Source of the DNA: Candidatus Omnitrophota bacterium
GTDB taxonomy: Bacteria; Ratteibacteria; UBA8468; B48-G9; JAFGKM01
Assembly (NCBI GenBank): GCA_022704985.1
Contig: JAKJFI010000043.1
Coordinates: forward strand, 1 to 7,341
Direction: 5' to 3'
DNA length: 7,341 bases
Shown in pieces: positions 1 through 3,765 of the stretch. Both the position numbers and the translations under genes were made by a program. How positions within the stretch are numbered: the first letter of the stretch is position 1; each line of letters begins with the position of its first letter. Below the pieces are notes generated by a model. That model was given only the letters and a program-made list of their open reading frames with translations, made no database searches and was not told where the DNA came from.

Positions 1-405
1 CTCGGAGAACAGGCGCTGACCCCTTCCAGAATCTATACAAGAGCCGTGCTGGAGATGTTTGACCTTGTCTCGGCGGTCATTCACGTTACCGGCGGCGGCA
101 TACCGGGAAAGCTCGGCAGAATCCTTGCCATGAAAAACTGCGGAGCTGAGATTACCGTCCCGTTTGAGCCGTGCGAACTCATGCTCTACTGCCAGAAGCT
201 GGGCGGCGTTCAGGATGCGGAGGCATACAAAACATGGAACATGGGACAGGGAATGCTTCTTGTAACGGACAAACCGGACAGGATTGCCGCCATCGCCTCA
301 AAACATAAAATCCGCGCAAAGGTTATAGGCGAAACCACCGGAAAGGCAGGGATAAGGATAGTCAGCAGGGGGTACTTCTCCTCAGGCAAAACCCTCTCAT
401 TTTAA
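1..405 (+). CDS. purM: Phosphoribosylformylglycinamidine cyclo-ligase (AIR synthase), C-terminal part
   Basis: This reading frame is open from the first base, so the gene starts upstream; the GTG at 46 is internal. About 134 residues of the C-terminal domain are present. PurM closes the imidazole ring of formylglycinamidine ribonucleotide to give aminoimidazole ribonucleotide, using ATP, in cytosolic purine synthesis. Recognisable family blocks are LTPSRIYTRAVL at the left edge, HVTGGGIPGKLGRIL (canonical HITGGGxxxNxxR) and TWNMGQGMLLV (canonical FNMGxGM). The TWNMGQGM form resembles what I recall of archaeal-type PurM proteins more than the enterobacterial form; this is from memory. The TAA stop overlaps the nikR stop on the other strand. 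A PurM-like paralogue is possible, but the motif set favours true PurM. Confidence 0.88.
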   Translation, partial: LGEQALTPSRIYTRAVLEMFDLVSAVIHVTGGGIPGKLGRILAMKNCGAEITVPFEPCELMLYCQKLGGVQDAEAYKTWNMGQGMLLVTDKPDRIAAIASKHKIRAKVIGETTGKAGIRIVSRGYFSSGKTLSF

Positions 406-815
406 ATCCTGGTGCCGGTGGTGGCCCTGGAGATAGAAACGTGCTTGATTCCCTTAAATGACTTAATGGCGTTATAAAGGGCTTTTATATTTTCAACCTT
501 CCCTTTCAGAACTACAATCTCAAGGCAGTTGTCGTGGTCCATGTGTACGTGCTGGGTTGAAATTATGGAGTGGTGGAAATCGTGCTGTACTTCGGTAATC
601 TTCTGGACAAGCTCCCTTTTGTGGTGGTCATAAACCATCATGATACAGCCGGCGACGGTTTCGCCCTTCGCCCATTCTTCCTCTACGAAACGTTCCCTTA
701 TGATGCCTCTTATCGCTTCAGAGCGGGTCTTGTATCCTTCCCTTGCAAGGAACTCGTCAAACCGTTTCAGAAGCTTCTCTTCCATCGAAACGCCGAACCT
801 TATAATCCTGCCCAT
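402..815 (-). CDS. nikR: Nickel-responsive transcriptional regulator NikR
   Basis: The product is 137 aa, the usual NikR length. The N-terminal ribbon-helix-helix DNA-binding domain covers about residues 1-48 (MGRIIRFGVS strand, then GYKTRSEAIR helix). The rest is the ACT-like nickel-binding domain with HVHMDHDNCLEIVVLKG. By alignment to E. coli NikR, the square-planar nickel ligands H76, H87, H89 and C95 are all kept, as H78, H89, H91 and C97 here. With nickel bound, the family's tetramer represses nickel-uptake genes. The start is set by AGGAGG at 822-827, six nt before ATG 815; a GTG at 833 would read through that ribosome binding site. No nickel transporter or hydrogenase gene is in the window, so the targets lie elsewhere. 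It is convergent with purM (4-nt overlap of stops) and divergent from kdsB. Confidence 0.95.
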   Translation of the reverse strand: MGRIIRFGVSMEEKLLKRFDEFLAREGYKTRSEAIRGIIRERFVEEEWAKGETVAGCIMMVYDHHKRELVQKITEVQHDFHHSIISTQHVHMDHDNCLEIVVLKGKVENIKALYNAIKSFKGIKHVSISRATTGTRI

Positions 816-821
816 ATAATC

Positions 822-827
822 CCTCCT
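822..827 (-). promoter_or_regulatory. nikR ribosome binding site
   Basis: AGGAGG on the minus strand with a 6-nt spacer to ATG 815. It decides between the ATG at 815 and the in-frame GTG at 833, which lies upstream of this site and is therefore unlikely. Confidence 0.85.
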
Positions 828-833
828 CTTCAC

Positions 834-907
834 GTCATTGCGAGCGTTTTCTGCGCGGCAATCCGGTTTTTGCAGCGGCGGCTTTTACACAACTTTCTCG
901 CAATGCC
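834..907. repeat. Family A inverted-repeat element in the nikR leader
   Basis: The 74-bp segment begins GTCATTGCGAG (834-844) and ends CTCGCAATGCC (897-907), an 11-bp terminal inverted repeat with one mismatch. Its first 30 nt (834-863) closely match the reverse complement of the element at 7017-7065: both read GTCATTGCGAG, then CGTTTT, GCGC and GGCAATC, with small gaps. Short repeats of the type CGTCATTGCGAG...GGCAATC are dispersed in many bacterial genomes; no function is established from this sequence. The element lies wholly between the predicted nikR promoter and the nikR ribosome binding site, so it should be transcribed as part of the nikR leader and could fold as a hairpin. Confidence 0.7.
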
Positions 908-921
908 AAGCGCGCATACGT

Positions 922-950
922 ATTTTATCTTATACGGAGATATGTTACAA
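922..950 (-). promoter_or_regulatory. Predicted sigma-70-type promoter of nikR
   Basis: On the minus strand, TTGTAA (945-950) and TAAAAT (922-927) are separated by 17 nt, a good match to the -35/-10 consensus in the only spacer upstream of nikR. Transcription would start near 915 and give a leader of about 100 nt containing the family A repeat. An imperfect dyad, GTAT (920-923) and ATAC (932-935) with outer CATA (915-918) and TATG (941-944), covers the -10 region. It could be an operator, possibly for NikR itself, but does not match the E. coli GTATGA-N16-TCATAC operator well. The reverse-strand element TACAAT (946-951) could be a -10 for kdsB, but its -35 is poor. Confidence 0.5.
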
Positions 951-966
951 TTCTGGGATACCCCCT

Positions 967-990
967 ATCCTCTCCCTCGTGAGAAAGGAT
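967..990. repeat. Family B palindrome immediately upstream of kdsB
   Basis: ATCCTCTC (967-974) and GAAAGGAT (983-990) form an 8-bp stem with one mismatch around CCTCGTGA. The surrounding stretch, about 960-1004, has the look of the widespread CCCTCTCCC...GGGAGAGGG genomic palindromes, here degenerate. It resembles the copy embedded in ileS (6341-6386) and the hairpin at 1831-1847. It forms most of the sequence just ahead of the kdsB start, so it would be in the kdsB leader. Confidence 0.5.
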
Positions 991-1018
991 TAAGGCAGGG
1001 TGAAAGCGGGATATATAA

Positions 1019-1819
1019 ATGAAAGCGAAAATCAAGACCCCTCGCGATGCAAGAAAACAAGCGACCGTTCCGGGCAAGAAGGTTATCTGCATAATACCCG
1101 CAAGGTACGACTCCGCGCGCCTCAAGGGCAAGGTGCTTTACCCGATAAACGGCAAGTCAATACTGGAAAGGGTTTACAACAGGGCAAAGCTTGTGAAGAA
1201 CTTCTCCGCCATCTACATCGCCACCGACCACGAAAAGATAGCTGAAGCCGCGGAGAAGTTCGGGGCGAAGACCATAATGACCTGCGGCAAGTACCTCTGC
1301 GGAAGCGACCGCGTGGCGGATGCGGCAAGGAAGCTTGACGCTGACATTATCGTCAACATACAGGCAGACGAGCCCTATATACCGATTGAAGCGGTTGAGA
1401 AACCCCTGCACATGCTAATTGAGGATAAGAGACTTTCTGTAACCACCGCCGCAACAAAGATAAGGAAAACAGAGGAACTGTACGACCCCAACATCGCAAA
1501 GATAGTCCTCGACAGGGACAATTTTACGCTCTACTCTTCGCGCTCGCTCATCCCTTATCCGAACATCTACTTTTCCGACAAGAAACCTTCCTCGCTTAAA
1601 AATGTCATTTTCTACAAACATATCGGGGTATATCTTTTCAGGAAGAGATTCCTTCAGAAATTCGCAAAATTGCCGGCCTCGTTCCTGGAGAAGACCGAGA
1701 GTCTTGAGCAGTTGCGGATAATCGAGAACGGGTACAAGCTCAAGGTAGCTGTCATTGCGCAGGACTCGCCATGCGTCGACACCCTCAAAGATATCAAGCG
1801 CATCGAAGGTAAATCCTGA
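1019..1819 (+). CDS. kdsB: 3-deoxy-manno-octulosonate cytidylyltransferase (CMP-Kdo synthetase)
   Basis: This 266-aa cytosolic enzyme activates Kdo with CTP to CMP-Kdo for the lipopolysaccharide inner core, so the host should have an LPS-type outer membrane. The nucleotide-binding signature is IIPARYDSARLKGK (residues 25-38, canonical IPARxxSxRLPGK). CGSDRVA follows at 94-100, NIQADEP at 113-119 (canonical NVQGDEP), KHIGVYLFR at 200-208, ESLEQLRIIENG at 227-238 and PCVDTLKDIKRIE near the end. Family members are usually about 245-255 aa; the extra length is a basic N-terminal tail of about 20 residues. The start is fixed because a TAA codon (1016-1018) directly precedes the ATG and no other start lies before the signature. 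No strong ribosome binding site is visible; GCGGG ends 8 nt upstream. The Gly-to-Ala change in NxQxDEP and Pro-to-Lys in the first motif are departures from consensus. A related sugar-nucleotide cytidylyltransferase is possible, but the C-terminal motifs are typical of KdsB. Confidence 0.93.
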   Translation: MKAKIKTPRDARKQATVPGKKVICIIPARYDSARLKGKVLYPINGKSILERVYNRAKLVKNFSAIYIATDHEKIAEAAEKFGAKTIMTCGKYLCGSDRVADAARKLDADIIVNIQADEPYIPIEAVEKPLHMLIEDKRLSVTTAATKIRKTEELYDPNIAKIVLDRDNFTLYSSRSLIPYPNIYFSDKKPSSLKNVIFYKHIGVYLFRKRFLQKFAKLPASFLEKTESLEQLRIIENGYKLKVAVIAQDSPCVDTLKDIKRIEGKS

Positions 1820-1830
1820 TAACGGCGCCC

Positions 1831-1847
1831 CTCTCCTCCGAGGAGAG
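1831..1847. repeat. Hairpin between convergent kdsB and trpE (family B-like)
   Basis: CTCTCCT (1831-1837) and AGGAGAG (1841-1847) form a perfect 7-bp stem with a CCG loop in the 56-nt spacer between the two convergent stop codons. It may reduce read-through from either side. It is not a canonical intrinsic terminator: on the plus strand it is followed by AAGCAACAAAAAAG, and on the minus strand the T run precedes the stem. Its sequence resembles the other CTCTCC/GGAGAG palindromes in the window. Confidence 0.5.
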
Positions 1848-1875
1848 AAGCAACAAAAAAGTGGTGTGAGGTTAT

Positions 1876-3354
1876 TTAGATGCGTCTGGAAATTTTGTAG
1901 GCTTCCATCAATCCTCTTGCCTTGTTCTGCGTCTCAGTGAATTCCTTTTCCGGCACCGAATCGGCAACGATGCCAGCACCCACCTGTATATAAACCCTGT
2001 CATCTTTTATCACAGCGGTTCGTATGGTTATGCAAAAATCCATGTCCCCCTGCAGGCTGAAATATCCGGCGGCGCCTGCGTAGGGACCTCTCTTCACCGG
2101 CTCAATCTCCTCTATTATCTCCATCGCCCGTATCTTCGGTGCGCCGGAGACCGTTCCTGCCGGGAATGACGCCTTGAGCAGGTCGGTCGCCTTCTTGCCG
2201 GATTTCAATGTCCCTTCAACATTGGAGACGATGTGCATCACATGCGAATATTTTTCAATGGTCATCAGCTCGGTTACCTTCACGCTTCCGGGCTTGCAGA
2301 CCCTTTTCAGGTCGTTCTTTCCAAGGTCAACCAGCATTATGTGCTCCGCCCGTTCCTTCTTGTCTTTCAGGAGCGATTTTTCCAGCCGCTTCTCATCCCT
2401 TTCGTTTTTGCCCCTCGGCCTCGTGCCCGCTATGGGACGTACGGTCGCGGTGCCGCCTTCCAGCTTCACCAGTATCTCCGGCGAAGAGCCTACAAGCTTG
2501 ACCTCTCCGGCTTCAAGGTAAAACATATAAGGCGAGGGATTGACCGAACGCAGTGCCCTGTAAAAACTGAATGGCGCCGTGTCAAGCCTCTTCTCCCAGC
2601 GCTGGGAGAGCACGGTCTGTATTATGCCCCCTTCTTTGATATGCTTCTTGGCGGTCTTAACCGATTTCACAAAATCTTCCCGCTTGAAGTTGCTCTCAAA
2701 CGGTTTATCCTCCGGTTTTTCCTGCGGCTCGACAAGAAAGAGCGGCTTTTCTATCTTCTTCCTGAGACAGGACAGCCTTTCCAGCCCGTCATCATAAGCT
2801 TCTTTCGGGGAGGCAAAATTCTTCGGAGCAACATTTGAAACCAGTATAATTTTCCGCTTGAAGTGGTCAAAGACAACCATGTCGCCGGCAAACATGAAAA
2901 AGAAGTCCGGACAAGACAGGTCATCCTTCAGGGTATCGGGCAGTCTCTCTATCTGCCTGACGAAATCGTAAGAAAAATAACCTATAAGCCCCCCCGTAAA
3001 ACCCGGCAGAAAATCATAGGCGGGCGCCCTGTTTTCTTCAAGGATATTATCTATCACACCGGTAGGGTTGTCCGAAACGAGGGTCTTTCTCTCTCCGGTA
3101 AGATTGTTATAAATTTCTGCTTCCTTACCTTTGCCCCTAACAACAAAATCCGGGGAAGTCCCAAGGAACGAGTACCTTCCAGTTCTCTCCTCCTGTTCGG
3201 CGCTCTCAAGCAGGAAGCTGTAACTTCCCTTCCTTACCTTGAGGAACGCGGATACCGGAGTCTCAAGATCTCCCAGAATTTCGGCGCAGAGCGGCACCCT
3301 TGGAGCCGCCCCTGCCAATGACATAAAGTTTCCGTACGACGGGAATATGTCCAT
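1876..3354 (-). CDS. trpE: Anthranilate synthase component I
   Basis: This 492-aa protein is full length for TrpE. It converts chorismate to anthranilate, the first committed step of tryptophan synthesis, using ammonia supplied by the TrpG amidotransferase. The N-terminal domain (about 1-170) contains LLES (48-51), part of the tryptophan feedback site, then GRYSFLGTSP and GGLIGYFSYD (121-130). The chorismate-binding domain (about 225-490) has PIAGTRPRG (307-315), AEHIMLVDLGKNDL (336-349), HVMHIVS (371-377), FPAGTVSGAPKIRAMEII (397-414) and GAGIVADS (459-466). PIAGT, rather than the PIKGT of PabB, supports TrpE over aminodeoxychorismate synthase. GKNDL replaces the usual GRNDL, a conservative change. 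The start fits the family N-terminus (FPSYxxF) and lies 5 nt after the ferredoxin stop, so translation is probably coupled. trpG does not follow: kdsB converges from the other side, so trpE ends its transcription unit. Confidence 0.96.
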   Translation of the reverse strand: MDIFPSYGNFMSLAGAAPRVPLCAEILGDLETPVSAFLKVRKGSYSFLLESAEQEERTGRYSFLGTSPDFVVRGKGKEAEIYNNLTGERKTLVSDNPTGVIDNILEENRAPAYDFLPGFTGGLIGYFSYDFVRQIERLPDTLKDDLSCPDFFFMFAGDMVVFDHFKRKIILVSNVAPKNFASPKEAYDDGLERLSCLRKKIEKPLFLVEPQEKPEDKPFESNFKREDFVKSVKTAKKHIKEGGIIQTVLSQRWEKRLDTAPFSFYRALRSVNPSPYMFYLEAGEVKLVGSSPEILVKLEGGTATVRPIAGTRPRGKNERDEKRLEKSLLKDKKERAEHIMLVDLGKNDLKRVCKPGSVKVTELMTIEKYSHVMHIVSNVEGTLKSGKKATDLLKASFPAGTVSGAPKIRAMEIIEEIEPVKRGPYAGAAGYFSLQGDMDFCITIRTAVIKDDRVYIQVGAGIVADSVPEKEFTETQNKARGLMEAYKISRRI

Positions 3355-3359
3355 ACTGC

Positions 3360-3548
3360 TTACTCTTCAACAATGATAGCCTCCACCGGACAACTCTCCG
3401 CGGCTTCCTTTACCTTCTCAGCAAGCTCCGCGGTGATTTCTGTCGGCTTTACGACAGACATCGTTTCCGGCATTTCAAAGACTTCCGGACATACATCCAC
3501 GCACAACCCGCAAGACGTACAAAGACTTTCATCAATCGTTACTTTCAT
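3360..3548 (-). CDS. Small single-cluster 4Fe-4S ferredoxin
   Basis: This acidic protein of 62 aa (63 if the preceding ATG at 3551 is used) is a low-potential electron carrier of the cytosol. The motif CTSCGLCVDVCPEVF supplies three cluster ligands, CxxCxxC, and ESCPVEAI near the C-terminus supplies the fourth. The Cys of the CP in DVCPEVF is the position that binds a second cluster in 2[4Fe-4S] ferredoxins; with only five cysteines in total, one 4Fe-4S cluster is expected. Two adjacent ATG codons exist. AGGAGG at 3553-3558 is 1 nt from the first and 4 nt from the second, so the second (3548) is preferred. It is the first gene of a unit with trpE, 5 nt away. TrpE itself needs no ferredoxin, so the link may be transcriptional only. 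The redox partner is unknown. Confidence 0.93.
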   Translation of the reverse strand: MKVTIDESLCTSCGLCVDVCPEVFEMPETMSVVKPTEITAELAEKVKEAAESCPVEAIIVEE

Positions 3549-3552
3549 CATG

Positions 3553-3558
3553 CCTCCT
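3553..3558 (-). promoter_or_regulatory. Ferredoxin ribosome binding site
   Basis: AGGAGG within AAAGGAGG on the minus strand. The spacer is 1 nt to ATG 3551 and 4 nt to ATG 3548, which favours the second ATG as the start. Confidence 0.75.
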
Positions 3559-3586
3559 TTGCCCCTGTTTGTCCCGAGCGCATCAT

Positions 3587-3611
3587 AAGAGAGAAACCTG
3601 TTTTCTCTCTT
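3587..3611. other. Perfect 10-bp hairpin in the ferredoxin-trpE leader
   Basis: AAGAGAGAAA (3587-3596) and TTTCTCTCTT (3602-3611) are exact inverse complements around a 5-nt loop. The hairpin lies inside the predicted 5' leader of the ferredoxin-trpE transcript. A smaller stem, CATGT (3619-3623) with ACATG (3629-3633), sits just upstream of it in the direction of transcription. No T-run follows on the minus strand, so it is not an intrinsic terminator as seen. A role in leader structure or mRNA stability is speculative. Confidence 0.45.
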
Positions 3612-3671
3612 TACCTATCATGTCTCGAACATGGAGGGCTGATAATTTTGTTTTTCTGCTTTTCCCGCAAG

Positions 3672-3700
3672 ATTTTAATACCTGTCTATTATTTTGTCAA
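3672..3700 (-). promoter_or_regulatory. Predicted strong promoter of the ferredoxin-trpE unit
   Basis: On the minus strand there is an exact TTGACA (3695-3700) and TAAAAT (3672-3677) with a 17-nt spacer, a near-consensus sigma-70 promoter. Transcription would start near 3664, giving a leader of about 115 nt before the ferredoxin start. I see no Trp-rich leader peptide, TrpR-like operator or terminator/antiterminator pair that would indicate tryptophan attenuation. Promoter signals for ileS must lie in the same spacer, facing the other way. Confidence 0.7.
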
Positions 3701-3750
3701 TACTTGTGGTAAAATATGTTTTTTCGAGCGAAAATCATCTGTGCAGAGCA

Positions 3751-3756
3751 AAGGAG
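3751..3756 (+). promoter_or_regulatory. ileS ribosome binding site
   Basis: AAGGAG with a 9-nt spacer to ATG 3766. It supports that start over the in-frame TTG at 3694, which would add 24 residues not typical of the family. Confidence 0.8.
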
Positions 3757-3765
3757 ATTTTGACA

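Noticed and set aside
834..1004. CRISPR array or transposon from the repeated segments
   Set aside because: The repeats are single palindromic copies without regular spacing, and no cas or transposase gene is present.
570..1022. A 150-codon plus-strand open frame opposite nikR
   Set aside because: It overlaps the well-supported nikR gene and the repeat-containing spacer, and its translation resembles no family.
1831..1860. Intrinsic terminator between kdsB and trpE
   Set aside because: The stem is good, but no T-run follows it on either strand in the direction of transcription.
3694..3720. Plus-strand promoter for ileS, TTGTCA (3694-3699) with TAAAAT (3710-3715) or TATGTT (3715-3720)
   Set aside because: The spacers are 10 and 15 nt, too short for a good sigma-70 promoter. 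The TTGTCA is mostly the complement of the minus-strand TTGACA. An ileS promoter must be nearby, but I cannot place it.
3694..3765. An upstream TTG start for ileS that adds 24 residues
   Set aside because: The ATG at 3766 has AAGGAG upstream and gives the typical IleS N-terminus; the extension covers the promoter region.
3552..3765. T-box or tryptophan attenuator in the Fd/ileS spacer
   Set aside because: No T-box consensus (AGGGTGGNACCGCG) ahead of ileS, and no Trp-codon-rich leader peptide or terminator T-run ahead of trpE.
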